Shown in pieces: positions 8,730 to 17,402 of a stretch of DNA of 41,906 nucleotides. Under the pieces are notes generated by a model that did not search any database, was not told where the DNA came from, and saw nothing but the letters and a program-made list of their open reading frames with translations. How positions within the stretch are numbered: the stretch's first letter is position 1; the number at the start of each line of letters is the position of its first letter. The stretch lies in the NCBI GenBank assembly GCA_964410505.1, contig CAYPGR010000009.1, positions 1 to 41,906 on the forward strand. The letters run 5' to 3'. The translations under genes and the position numbers were made by a program. This stretch comes from UBA1361 sp041656375. GTDB taxonomy: Bacteria; Bacillota_I; Bacilli_A; RFN20; CAG-826.

Positions 8730-8730
8730 T

Positions 8731-8758
8731 TTGCAGGAATGTCGCAAAAATATATAGT
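8731..8758 (+). promoter_or_regulatory. Possible promoter of the subtilisin-like protease
   Basis: TTGCAG at 8731-8736 and TATAGT at 8753-8758 are 16 bases apart and 38 bases before the ATG. The -35-like box begins only two bases outside the IS21 right end. Confidence 0.4.
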
Positions 8759-8795
8759 AAACCTTATTTTAATGATTTAGTGAGTTTTAATTTAT

Positions 8796-11700
8796 ATGAA
8801 AATCAAAAAAGTACTTGGTCTTTTAATTCTACTTATATTAGAATACTTATTAACGAGGTATATTTTGGCAAAGAATAAATTTTCAAGAATATTTAGTAAT
8901 AGCGCTCTTTTAATGGTTTTTTCATATGGATTGTTAACTAATTTTAATTTAGAAAAAAATTATAAAGTTGATCAATATGTTAAGTCGGAAGACGCATATT
9001 TTGTTGAAAAAATAGAAGATCAAATAGGTTTAATCAAAGCACAAAAGTTTGTAGTTCCTACTGACAATAAATACAATACCCAAAAAACAAGGTCTTTAGG
9101 CACCTCCTTAATAGGTAATATCGAGACAGTTTGGGATTCATATACGGGGGAAGGTACCACCATTGCCATTATCGATGATGGGTTTGATTATAATCATCCT
9201 GAATACTTAAGAAGTGATGGAACAAGTGCGATCCTATCGACAAGTCGGTATTATTACGCGAGTGGAAATCTTGCGTTATATAAAGAATATTCATCTGAAC
9301 CCACATCGATTGGCCAGGATTGGGAATATACCGGATCCGGCTACGAGTGGTCAACCCATGGTACGGCGACCTCTACTACCGCGGCGGCACCAATGAATAA
9401 TGGTGGAGGCGTTGGGGTGGCCCCCGAGGCGGACATTCTAGCGTTAAAAATCGATTTTACATTTGTTTCGATTAAAGCCGCTATTGAATATGCGATTAAT
9501 CAACAAGTTGATGTAATAAATATGTCGCTAGGAGCATATGGTGAAAATTTTGTGGACGGGTTCGGAGATAGTCAGACCGGTTCCTCATCCGTTGCTACCT
9601 ATTTAGAATCTGTATGTCAACAGGCATATAATGCAGGTATTATTGTAGTTGCCGCAGCTGGAAATGAAGCGACATATCGAAAGTCCTATCCAGCAAGTAA
9701 TTATAAAGTAATCGGGGTTGGTGCGATAGGAGATTATGATACTAAAGGCAATGTGTCAGCATTAGCGGAATTTACAAACTATGTAAGTACCAGCCAAACC
9801 GGAGAAAAAAACGTTGATATTTTGGCAATGGGATATGTTTATACAGCGCATCAAGCAGGAACCGAAAGTAATCCGACACATACTTATAGCGATACTCAAG
9901 GTACATCCTTTTCAAGTCCAATCATTGCTGGAGCAGCGGCATTATGGAAAGAAAAGTATCCCAACGGTACACCAAGTGACTTTTTAACGCAACTTCAAAC
10001 AAGTGCAGATGGAATCGGTTATTATTCAGACAAAATGATTCCAGTAAGTGGCTGGGATCCAAATCGAAGTGATGTCGGACCATCTAATATCACTAACGGT
10101 CGTGTCAATGTTGCCAATCTTTTAGATATAAACAATCCCTATGTTACGACAGTTCAGTCGAACATCAATATTTCAGTTGGAGAAAAGCGTCAAATCACAT
10201 TAGGAAGTTATAATGGAACGATATCGTATACTTCCACGAATACTAGTATAGCTACAGTCACGAGTACTGGCCAAGTTGAAGGCATAGGTGCAGGTAATGC
10301 CAATATTACGGTTACCGCAAGTAAAAACGGAAAGACGGCATCTACAACAATTTCCGTTTCTGTTACAGGTGTTATTGCAACGACCTCTATGTCCTTTACA
10401 CCTAATTCCATCACATTAAACGTAGGCGATACATATGATGCAGAAGAGACATTAGTCGTTACGCCTAGTGACGCATCACGTATTTTTCTTTTTGAAAGTA
10501 GTGATGAAAGTATTGTTACCATCAATGAAGACACTGGACTTATTACCGCAGTTGGTGTTGGTTCAACGACGATTAATGCCATTTCCGTTTATGGCGATGG
10601 GGTTGCTACCCTAAACATTGAAGTAATAAATGCCATATCGCACTCAGGGTCAGTTAGTTTTGGAAATACGTCAGGAAAAATTAATGTTAGTTCCACTAAT
10701 GTTTCGGGAACAGATAATTTGTCGAATCCCTGGACGGTCACGACAACTGGGTCCTCCCCATACTTTGGCGCAGCGGCAGATTATTCGCAAATTGGATCTA
10801 GTAATAACCCCGCATCAACGATTCAATTTACGATGACACTCTCTAACTCAGCTAATTTTACAAGTGTCAGTGCGTCTTTTGGTGGCTTTAGTGGCACAAG
10901 TGCAGTAGTTACCATAAAAGTTGGCAGCACCACGATTGGAACTGGATCGGTTCAGACAACCGATACGACAACAGCGAATACTTCAACCGCCTCAGGTACC
11001 ACACTTTCGATTACTTTATCTTCGATTTCTAAAGGAATTAAAGCCTATTCGATTTCGTATACATATACTGGTGGCGGGGGACCATCAACGCCACCCACAT
11101 TAACTAGCGTCAATGTCAATAATAACAAGACATATCGTCCAGGTGAAACGATTGTAAAAAGTGATATTGGGGTCGTTTTAAACTACTCAGATGGGACATC
11201 GACACGTACAACTGATTTTTCTTTTCCAAGTGATGGTTATCGGTTTACATATGAAGACACTAATAGTGGTGGCACTTCTAAAGCTAAATCATTTTCGATT
11301 TCCTATAGCGGAGAATCTTATCCTTTCATAGTTAATGTGAATCGCACGGCGTATACGGTTCCAGGTGGACCTACAACAACCCTTGCTTCAAGTCAATTTA
11401 ATGCCTCTAATTTACCGAAAAACAGTGGAACACCGAGTAATTCAGCGGTTACTATCGGTGGTGTTAATTTTACAGTAACGACTAATGCTTATGTTTATGC
11501 TATAAGTAGTGTCTACCATCTTTCTTTTGGTAAAAATGCGGGATCTATTCAAAATACGAATATGTTGAGTGATGATCTTGCCTCTATTTCAGTGACACAG
11601 GCAATTGGTGCCCGACAAGATGGTGTGCTTACGATAAGTAAAGATGCGAGTACATGGGTGACGTATTCTCTAAATGAAATAGCTAAAGGTGGTTATCGAT

Positions 11701-12158
11701 ATTTCAAATATGCGTATCTGACAACGAGTTCTACAAGTGGGGCAGCTGGTTATAGTAATATCCAATCCATTAGTTATACTCTTTCAGGGCAAGATAATGC
11801 GCTTAATGTTTCGAATTACATCATGTATGAAGATAGTAACAATCAATGTTTGACAAAATTAGATATCGCAGTTTCAAAATTGAATACAATATCAATGGCA
11901 GAAAAGAATATCTTTTTAACATCTGAAGATTACGTCATTGCTACGGCAAGAGAACGTTTAGAAGCGTGGGCGCGGCATGAAGGTCAAGTGTTGACATTAA
12001 GTGGCGAAATGTTCCAACGCATTGCCGTGAATCAAGGTTTGTCTCAACCTCGTAATTTGCCAAACAATCAAACCATCATGACATTAACTTTCATATTATT
12101 GACTGGTTTGATTACAACGCTTGCCTACTTTACTCTAAAAAAGAAGAACCAATATTAA
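8796..12158 (+). CDS. Membrane-anchored subtilisin-like serine protease with Ig-like domains
   Basis: A 1120-residue S8-family protease. Two hydrophobic segments (about 6-24 and 33-51) form the secretion signal or anchor. The catalytic domain (about 105-420) has IAIIDDGFD with Asp127, STHGTA with His188, the oxyanion Asn290 in AAAGNEA, and GTSFSSP with Ser371. Two Big_2-like Ig domains follow (about 448-525 and 527-612; ISVGEKRQITL, ITLNVGDTYD), then a beta-rich Ser/Thr-rich segment (615-760), another Ig-like unit (TYRPGETIVKSDIG) and a second beta-rich segment. The C-terminus has a helical block (NIFLTSEDYVIATARERLEAW) and a final membrane segment (TFILLTGLITTLAYF) with KKK, so both ends are membrane-associated. 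It probably digests proteins at the cell surface. The start is weakly supported by ribosome binding; an internal ATG at 8913 is possible. It lies immediately downstream of the IS21 copy. Confidence 0.92.
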   Translation: MKIKKVLGLLILLILEYLLTRYILAKNKFSRIFSNSALLMVFSYGLLTNFNLEKNYKVDQYVKSEDAYFVEKIEDQIGLIKAQKFVVPTDNKYNTQKTRSLGTSLIGNIETVWDSYTGEGTTIAIIDDGFDYNHPEYLRSDGTSAILSTSRYYYASGNLALYKEYSSEPTSIGQDWEYTGSGYEWSTHGTATSTTAAAPMNNGGGVGVAPEADILALKIDFTFVSIKAAIEYAINQQVDVINMSLGAYGENFVDGFGDSQTGSSSVATYLESVCQQAYNAGIIVVAAAGNEATYRKSYPASNYKVIGVGAIGDYDTKGNVSALAEFTNYVSTSQTGEKNVDILAMGYVYTAHQAGTESNPTHTYSDTQGTSFSSPIIAGAAALWKEKYPNGTPSDFLTQLQTSADGIGYYSDKMIPVSGWDPNRSDVGPSNITNGRVNVANLLDINNPYVTTVQSNINISVGEKRQITLGSYNGTISYTSTNTSIATVTSTGQVEGIGAGNANITVTASKNGKTASTTISVSVTGVIATTSMSFTPNSITLNVGDTYDAEETLVVTPSDASRIFLFESSDESIVTINEDTGLITAVGVGSTTINAISVYGDGVATLNIEVINAISHSGSVSFGNTSGKINVSSTNVSGTDNLSNPWTVTTTGSSPYFGAAADYSQIGSSNNPASTIQFTMTLSNSANFTSVSASFGGFSGTSAVVTIKVGSTTIGTGSVQTTDTTTANTSTASGTTLSITLSSISKGIKAYSISYTYTGGGGPSTPPTLTSVNVNNNKTYRPGETIVKSDIGVVLNYSDGTSTRTTDFSFPSDGYRFTYEDTNSGGTSKAKSFSISYSGESYPFIVNVNRTAYTVPGGPTTTLASSQFNASNLPKNSGTPSNSAVTIGGVNFTVTTNAYVYAISSVYHLSFGKNAGSIQNTNMLSDDLASISVTQAIGARQDGVLTISKDASTWVTYSLNEIAKGGYRYFKYAYLTTSSTSGAAGYSNIQSISYTLSGQDNALNVSNYIMYEDSNNQCLTKLDIAVSKLNTISMAEKNIFLTSEDYVIATARERLEAWARHEGQVLTLSGEMFQRIAVNQGLSQPRNLPNNQTIMTLTFILLTGLITTLAYFTLKKKNQY

Positions 12159-12176
12159 TTAACCCCTCTTAATTAA
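12155..12176 (+). repeat. AT-rich inverted repeat after the protease gene
   Basis: TTAATTAA (12155-12162) and TTAATTAA (12169-12176) flank CCCCTC. The stem can form on both strands and overlaps the stop codon. There is no T run, so it is at best a weak terminator or an mRNA 3' stabiliser. Confidence 0.4.
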
Positions 12177-12336
12177 GTAATATAGCTGGTAAAAAAAGTA
12201 TTGTGGTTCCTCTTTGTTATGCTTTTACTATGCAATGAGTAGCTAAGGATTTTAGGAAATCAATCGTCTTCAAGGGCGCTGATGAATACTTTAAGATATT
12301 TCTCTTTTTTCCAACTTTGCGCAACTTTTTTTAGCG

Positions 12337-12342
12337 TATAAT
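12337..12342 (+). promoter_or_regulatory. -10 box upstream of the ArsB/NhaD-family transporter
   Basis: TATAAT sits 20 bases before the ATG at 12363. TTGCGC at 12317-12322 is the only -35-like sequence, with a short 14-base spacer. Nothing else was seen in the 204-base gap apart from the repeat at 12155-12176. Confidence 0.4.
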
Positions 12343-12362
12343 AGGTAGCGAAGGTAACCGCT

Positions 12363-13661
12363 ATGCTTGGAAATATGATTGTCTTATTGACCCTTGTTAT
12401 CATGATTTGTAGTCTGCTCTTTTTCCCTAAAATTAAACTTGGAAAAAAAGTCTTTGATGCTTATTGGATTATCGTTTTGTTAGGGGCTACGTTCATCATA
12501 TTAACCTTTACCTTAGATTTAAAATCTTTATGGTCGGGGCTTATCAATAATAATGCGATGAATCCCGTTAAGCTTGTTATTTTATTTATTATGATGACTT
12601 TCTTTAGCCTGTTACTCGATGAATTAGGATTCTTCAAATGGGCCGCCTTCTTACTTCTTAAGAAGATCAAAAATAGTCAAATGACTTTATTCATTAGCCT
12701 TTATTTCTTAGTGGCCCTTTTAACGATAGTGACGAGTAATGATGTGATCATCCTCACTTTTACACCGCTTGTCATCTATTTTGCCCGTGAAGCAAAGATT
12801 AAGCCTCTCCCCTATTTATTTGCCATTCTAACGGCAGCCAATACGTGGAGTATCATGCTCATTGTTGGCAATCCAACGAATATGTATTTAGCGCTTAATG
12901 CGGGTGTATCATTTTTTGAATACTTTAAGGTCCTGTATTTACCAGCGATTGGAGCAGGTCTTAGCGGACTTTTCGTCTTACTCTTACTCTTTCGTCAGGA
13001 CCTTAAATTAAAATTTGAGGGCACCGAAGAAACGTTTAAAATGCAAGATAAACCGTTAACATTCTTAACCCTTTTTATGATGGTGAGTACGCTTATTTTA
13101 TTAGCAATCGCAAACTTCATTAAGATTGAACTCTATTTGATCGTTTTAATGATGGCCCTTTTCCTGACGGTATTAGCGTTTATTTATCTTTTTTCGAAGA
13201 AGAAGGACTTTGCGCCTTTAACGAATGCTTATCTTAAGGCACCGTGGAGTTTTATTCCGTTAGTGCTTTCCATGTTTGTCCTTGTTGAAACTTTAAAACA
13301 AAATGGGGCGATAACATATTTCGCGACGCTCTTAACGAACGGGAATGTGATATTAAATTACGGATTAAGTAGTTTTTTAACCTCAAACCTCATGAATAAC
13401 CAACCGATGAGCATGCTTTTTAGTGAGATTCTTTTAAGTGCGAATGCGCTTGATCGTCTGCCCGCGATGTATGCCAGTGTGATTGGCAGTAACCTTGGTG
13501 TCTTACTTACCCCACTTGGTGCGTTAGCAGGTCTTATGTGGATGAACATCTTAAAAAACAGTCATGTCGAATTAAACTTCTTTTCCTATATAAAACATAT
13601 CTTTTTAGTTGGGATTTTGACGATGGTTGTTTCTCTTTCGTTACTGCAATTGGTCCTTTAA
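12363..13661 (+). CDS. ArsB/NhaD-superfamily ion transporter
   Basis: A 432-residue polytopic membrane protein with about 11-12 hydrophobic segments. It shows the two half-repeats of this superfamily, each with a re-entrant-loop-like motif: TSNDVIILTFTPLVIYF followed by ANTWSIMLIVGNPTNMY in the first half, and LTSNLMNNQPMSM followed by GSNLGVLLTPLGALAGL in the second. Relatives export arsenite or exchange anions or sodium and protons. No arsR, arsA or arsC lies nearby, so arsenic resistance is not supported by context and the substrate is unknown. GAAGGTAA precedes the ATG; a second ATG four codons later (12375) is also possible. The gene stands alone: the next gene starts 206 bases downstream. 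Confidence 0.82.
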   Translation: MLGNMIVLLTLVIMICSLLFFPKIKLGKKVFDAYWIIVLLGATFIILTFTLDLKSLWSGLINNNAMNPVKLVILFIMMTFFSLLLDELGFFKWAAFLLLKKIKNSQMTLFISLYFLVALLTIVTSNDVIILTFTPLVIYFAREAKIKPLPYLFAILTAANTWSIMLIVGNPTNMYLALNAGVSFFEYFKVLYLPAIGAGLSGLFVLLLLFRQDLKLKFEGTEETFKMQDKPLTFLTLFMMVSTLILLAIANFIKIELYLIVLMMALFLTVLAFIYLFSKKKDFAPLTNAYLKAPWSFIPLVLSMFVLVETLKQNGAITYFATLLTNGNVILNYGLSSFLTSNLMNNQPMSMLFSEILLSANALDRLPAMYASVIGSNLGVLLTPLGALAGLMWMNILKNSHVELNFFSYIKHIFLVGILTMVVSLSLLQLVL

Positions 13662-13867
13662 TATCATTTGTCAGCCGTTATTTAGATTATTGGCTTTCGT
13701 CATCAATAAACTAAAGAGCCACTCATTGTTCATTAATGGTTTGATAATTGTGCTTAATCCCCTTTATGTATCTTTTTTAAAATGCATATCGATTTAGGGA
13801 AAGGAGTGTAGATGCAATAATTAAAATAAAGCGCAAGCTTTTAAAAAAAACATAATGAGGTTCATTC

Positions 13868-14350
13868 ATGGAAAAACTTAATTATAGTATGAAAGCTTAT
13901 CTCCATCTTGCCGATGAGGTAGGGATTCACTACTTTAATCAAATAAAAAATCATCTTCTTGCTTACCCTGGCGTAAAGGTTGCATACTCATGGAAGTTTG
14001 AGCGCTTTAGCCACGGCGGAGAAACGGCCGTTAAGTTAACGATTCAAGGCCGAACCTTGAATATCTTTTATAACCTATCACTCGATGACATTGACACGGA
14101 TCACTACCATGTCAGTGATAAACGCGGGGCAAAGATGCATCAGGCCACGCCGGTGGCATTTAAAGTGCGCGGTCCCCGCCAACTTAAATATGCCCTTGAG
14201 CTCATTGACCTTTATTTTAGGAAGAAAGGTGTTGTTCAAGGAAATGTAGCGACCATTAACTATAAGTTACCAACCCTTTCGAAAGAAGAACTAATTAAAA
14301 AAAGACTCATTAAAATTGTCCGTGGAAACCAAGATTACCGGAAACGTTAG
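13868..14350 (+). CDS. Conserved protein of unknown function, single compact domain
   Basis: A 160-residue soluble basic protein. The core from about 8 to 122 (YLHLADEVGIHYFNQIK, VAYSWKFERFSHGGETAVKL, IQGRTLNIFYNLSLDD, AFKVRGPRQLKYALELID) resembles a domain I know from uncharacterised Firmicutes proteins that also carry an R/SWxxxxFxxGRxxLAKI...GKTLxLYLALDP pattern. Its function is not known to me and no catalytic motif stands out. A basic tail (KKRLIKIVRGNQDYRKR) follows. GAGG at 13857-13860 precedes the ATG. It is monocistronic: a terminator follows directly, and 206 bases separate it from the transporter upstream. That upstream gap holds only a possible ribosome binding site with a three-codon frame, ATG CAA TAA at 13812, and no other signal I can support. 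Confidence 0.65.
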   Translation: MEKLNYSMKAYLHLADEVGIHYFNQIKNHLLAYPGVKVAYSWKFERFSHGGETAVKLTIQGRTLNIFYNLSLDDIDTDHYHVSDKRGAKMHQATPVAFKVRGPRQLKYALELIDLYFRKKGVVQGNVATINYKLPTLSKEELIKKRLIKIVRGNQDYRKR

Positions 14351-14360
14351 GACCCATAAA

Positions 14361-14390
14361 AAAGACCCAAGCCATCCGCTTGGGTCTTTT
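14361..14390. terminator. Bidirectional rho-independent terminator
   Basis: AAAGACCCAAGC and GCTTGGGTCTTTT form a 12-bp stem around CATCC, with T runs on both strands. It serves the plus-strand unknown gene and the convergent lipoprotein operon. Confidence 0.9.
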
Positions 14391-14404
14391 AAGAAAAGCA
14401 TTAG

Positions 14405-15568
14405 TTATTGGAGAATGTAGTCAACTGTCGTTACCCCTGTTTCACTGTTGGTGGTAATGACTTTTTCGTAAATGTAGGTTTGATCACCGGCGACTGTGAC
14501 ATGGATGAATAATTTGTCTTCTACGGTCACATATTCAACTTCGTATTTGACGCCATCGATTTTTACTTCAAGCGCTAGTTGATCGTCTTCATTTTCAAGT
14601 TCAAGTTTGAATTGCTTGACGACTTCGTCATTTTCAACGACAAGGTAGCGGAATTCTTCTTCGTATTCATAACCGACTTCACCAACGACGCCTTCGATTT
14701 CGATTTCTTGTTTAATCATGATGAAGTTACCTTCGGATTTAAAGAGCATAAACTTTAGTTCCGTTTCGATTTCATCATCATCAGTTTCCGTTTCGGTCTT
14801 GGACATAAAGCGATATTCTTCGTCGCCAACAACCGCTAGACCAGTTAAGCGATAATGATTGCCGCGTCCTTCGCCACGTCCGCCATTACCATTTCCGTGT
14901 CCACCGTGATGGCCTTTATCTTCATCTTCGGTATCATCCGCGTCATCATCGATCTCATCTTCATCACCACGATCGCGGTCGCGGTCGCCACCTTTATCAT
15001 CGTCATGATTGCCGCCGTGGCCATGGCCTTCCCCATGACGGAGGGCAATTTCTTGAGAAGTGGTTGTTTGCCCTTCGGTCGTTTGACCAATTTCACTGCC
15101 GGTTGTATCATCGGTCACATCGGTCGGTATATCTTCTGATGGGATTGATTCTTCATCCTCATCGGGAACTTCAGTATCTGATGTTTCTAAATTGTAATAA
15201 AGTGAATAAGTGATATCTTCTTCGGCCCCGATATTAAAGGAAATGATATCTAAATAGGCGTATCCTTCGCGGTCACTCGTTGTCTTTTCAATGTTAAATG
15301 AGGAACCGTTATTAAACAAAATATCAAGGGTCGCAATGGGAATGTCCACGACCGGGGTCCCCTCATCTAATAATTGTTTTTGAATCTTTTGCATTGTCGC
15401 GGAATGTGTAAAACTATCCGCTAATGTTAAGGCTGTGGTCGCTTGTAAAGCGATGGTGTCTTTTTTGACAATGCCAATGTTTGCGAGGTTACTGGTGGCC
15501 GGTAATTCACAGCCTGATAACGCCACGCCAGCACTGACAAGAAGTGCAAGTCCTAAGTTCTTTTTCAT
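14405..15568 (-). CDS. Lipoprotein with His/Gly/Asp-rich segment, third gene of a sigma-factor operon
   Basis: From the ATG at 15568, preceded by AGGAGA, the protein is 387 residues with a type II signal peptide (MKKNLGLALLVSAGVALSGC; lipid-modified Cys20). An ordered region (50-140) contains YAYLDIISFNIG. A low-complexity part rich in His, Gly, Asp and Arg follows (HGEGHGHGGNHDDDKGG and GHHGGHGNGNGGRGEGRGN), which could bind metal ions. A strongly acidic beta-type C-terminal domain (about 240-387) starts with YRLTGLAVVGDEEYRF. This last domain is visibly related to the extracellular part of the next protein upstream (ITGELIHGDISYRIEG). I do not recognise the family. The frame is open further upstream, but only this start gives a signal peptide. 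Function unknown; it may share a ligand with the anti-sigma candidate. Confidence 0.75.
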   Translation of the reverse strand: MKKNLGLALLVSAGVALSGCELPATSNLANIGIVKKDTIALQATTALTLADSFTHSATMQKIQKQLLDEGTPVVDIPIATLDILFNNGSSFNIEKTTSDREGYAYLDIISFNIGAEEDITYSLYYNLETSDTEVPDEDEESIPSEDIPTDVTDDTTGSEIGQTTEGQTTTSQEIALRHGEGHGHGGNHDDDKGGDRDRDRGDEDEIDDDADDTEDEDKGHHGGHGNGNGGRGEGRGNHYRLTGLAVVGDEEYRFMSKTETETDDDEIETELKFMLFKSEGNFIMIKQEIEIEGVVGEVGYEYEEEFRYLVVENDEVVKQFKLELENEDDQLALEVKIDGVKYEVEYVTVEDKLFIHVTVAGDQTYIYEKVITTNSETGVTTVDYILQ

Positions 15569-15632
15569 AAATGTTTCTCCTTTTATTTTCCTTACATGAT
15601 AAATACGATCAAGCATGCTCTTTTATTGGCAA

Positions 15633-16667
15633 TTAACGATTTTTGTATGAATAAATGTATTGATTCTCTTCATTTTTAAATGCAGTGATGAGAACGGATT
15701 CGTATTCAATAAAATATTTCATCTTTCGACGTTCAATTTCAAAGTGGTATTCTCTTCCGACATGGAAAACATCTACTGATACGAAACGTTCAGTTTTATG
15801 ACTATAGGTGTAACCTTCAATTTCAACAGAAAGGATTACTTCACCGTCAAGCACGAGATCATAAGTAAAGGTTTGTTCATCGTGTTCATTTTCACTAGAG
15901 ATTTCAAGATAAGAGTCGTCACTATATTCAATTTTAAGTGAAAGATCGGTTTCTCCCTTTTGGTGATCAACTTCTTTTTCACCTTCAATGCGGTAACTAA
16001 TATCGCCATGAATGAGTTCGCCAGTGATTTCTGATTCAGTTTCATCGTCATCATCTTCGAGTTCAATATTGGCGATTAAACGAATCGTGTCACTGATAAT
16101 ATATTCGCTCGTATACGTCCCATATTGTCCGTGATATGCACCGCCTTGGTGTTTTTGATATTGGTAGCCATTACCAGCCATATAAAAATCATCAACTAGC
16201 GGTAGCGTTTGGTCTAAGGTTTCTTCTAAAAGAATTTGATCAGGAATGACAACAGCTGAATCATGTTTTGCATTGATTTTTAAGTCAGGACTCATATTAG
16301 CGTTTGGTGCATAAAGAAGTGAAGAGGTCGACATAAAGATAAACTCGCCTTCTTTTCCTCCGGCGACTTTGTTCCCGTGCCGGGTTTCACTCGTCGGCAC
16401 TGAAATCGAGGTTTCGGATGAGGAGGTAATCGGTGGTAAAGGCATTTCGCGATTAAAATATAAGACGGATCCAATGACTAATGCCGCACTTAAAAAACCG
16501 AGGCCAATTTTAACTTGGGGAAATGAAAGCATGCGCCGTTTAGAAACTGGGACTTGGTTGCGTTCATGAAAACGAGCCATGATTTGTCCCGCACTTAGTT
16601 TTAGTTCGGGCTTAGAAACATTTTCTTTTATGATTTTCTTAATGTTTTCATCATCGATGTGGGTCAT
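15633..16667 (-). CDS. Membrane anti-sigma factor candidate with extracellular sensor domain
   Basis: A protein of about 344 residues. The N-terminal 50 or so residues are cytosolic in character (IDDENIKKIIKENVSKPELKLSAGQIMARFHERN), one membrane segment follows (VKIGLGFLSAALVIGSVLYF), then an outside domain that is Ser/Thr-rich at first and acidic later. This is the layout of anti-sigma factors that hold an ECF sigma factor at the membrane, and the gene overlaps the sigma gene by 17 bases. No zinc-binding HxxxCxxC motif is visible, so it is not a ZAS-type anti-sigma. The C-terminal half resembles that of the downstream lipoprotein. The ATG at 16667 has AAAGGA at a good distance; a GTG six bases further upstream is the alternative. 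The anti-sigma role is inferred from layout and position. Confidence 0.72.
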   Translation of the reverse strand: MTHIDDENIKKIIKENVSKPELKLSAGQIMARFHERNQVPVSKRRMLSFPQVKIGLGFLSAALVIGSVLYFNREMPLPPITSSSETSISVPTSETRHGNKVAGGKEGEFIFMSTSSLLYAPNANMSPDLKINAKHDSAVVIPDQILLEETLDQTLPLVDDFYMAGNGYQYQKHQGGAYHGQYGTYTSEYIISDTIRLIANIELEDDDDETESEITGELIHGDISYRIEGEKEVDHQKGETDLSLKIEYSDDSYLEISSENEHDEQTFTYDLVLDGEVILSVEIEGYTYSHKTERFVSVDVFHVGREYHFEIERRKMKYFIEYESVLITAFKNEENQYIYSYKNR

Positions 16668-17202
16668 AATCACTAAGTCCTTTCTGTAGTTTTTTGATGG
16701 CGTTTCGGTACGTCCACGTAATGGTTCCTAATGGTTTTTTGAGTTGGGCAGCGATTTCCTTATGGGTGAGTTCGCTGAGGATGTAGAGGACAACAACTTC
16801 ATATTCAGTGGGGGTGAGAAGCGTTGCCATTCGGGAGAGGAGCGCATCACTTTGATCGTAGGTCTCACTTGTTGAGGCACCAATGTCATTTTCGTTTGCA
16901 TAATCTTCAAGGTAGGTGATGCGGTTTTCTTTTTTGAAGTAATCGAGAGCAAGATTTCGTCCCGTGATAAGGAGATAGCCAAGGGGGTTTTTGCCAGCTT
17001 TAACCTTTTTTAGATTTTCCAAAAATTTTAAGTAGGTTTCAGCAAGGATTTCTTCGGCTATTTCTTCTTTTTTTAGAATGGCGAGGAGCGAGTAATACAC
17101 TTGATATTTGGTGAGGGTATAAAACTCATCAAAGGCATCAAGGTCACCTCCTTTAAGGAGATTAAGAAGCACAATGATGCGCTGATTATTCGTGTTGATC
17201 AT
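16651..17202 (-). CDS. ECF-type RNA polymerase sigma factor
   Basis: A 183-residue sigma-70 family protein of the extracytoplasmic-function group. Region 2 is visible as DAFDEFYTLTKYQVYYSLLA through EEIAEEILAETYLKFLENL, and region 4 as LTPTEYEVVVLYILSELTHKEIAAQLKKPLGTITWTYRNAIKKL, a helix-turn-helix that reads the -35 element. It would direct RNA polymerase to a small regulon, probably including this operon. AGGA lies six bases before the ATG at 17202. The gene ends in TGA overlapping the anti-sigma candidate, which shows that TGA is a stop here. I could not identify a convincing ECF-type autoregulated promoter in the 150 bases upstream. Confidence 0.92.
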   Translation of the reverse strand: MINTNNQRIIVLLNLLKGGDLDAFDEFYTLTKYQVYYSLLAILKKEEIAEEILAETYLKFLENLKKVKAGKNPLGYLLITGRNLALDYFKKENRITYLEDYANENDIGASTSETYDQSDALLSRMATLLTPTEYEVVVLYILSELTHKEIAAQLKKPLGTITWTYRNAIKKLQKGLSDYDPHR

Positions 17203-17357
17203 TGCGGGTTCCTAATATTAATACGATTTTGTGATTCATTTTATTGGGATTTCTTTCATTACTTCATAAGTATATCAAACTTCATATTTTCTTAAGGCCA
17301 AGCCTTGCCATTTTCATTAGTAAAAAAATAAAAAAATATTTAGTAAACATATTGCAA

Positions 17358-17363
17358 TATAAT
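17358..17363 (+). promoter_or_regulatory. -10 box upstream of the lysine riboswitch
   Basis: TATAAT 40 bases before the riboswitch aptamer. No strong -35 is seen. A TTGACA at 17374-17379 lies too close to the aptamer to serve as -35; it forms a small hairpin with TGTCA at 17395-17399. Confidence 0.45.
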
Positions 17364-17402
17364 CTTGTTGGGGTAAGATGTAGTTGACAAGAAAATGTCA
17401 CA

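Noticed and set aside
10208..10582. 124-codon minus-strand frame inside the protease gene
   Set aside because: Opposite-strand shadow of the Ig-like repeats; the protease frame has clear domains throughout.
12363..13661. Arsenic resistance operon
   Set aside because: Only the permease superfamily is supported; no arsR, arsC or arsA nearby and no metal-responsive site seen.
13801..13820. AAGGAG followed by ATG CAA TAA
   Set aside because: A two-residue frame with a good ribosome binding site is more likely a remnant or chance than a gene; no evidence for attenuation around it.
14845..15139. Long frames of 88-94 codons overlapping the His/Asp-rich lipoprotein segment on both strands
   Set aside because: Shadows of a low-complexity region; they read as repetitive Ile/Ala/Val or Met/Lys stretches without signals.
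17374..17379. TTGACA as the -35 box of the lysine operon
   Set aside because: A -10 at the right distance would fall at the first bases of the aptamer and none is present there; the TATAAT at 17358 is the better choice.
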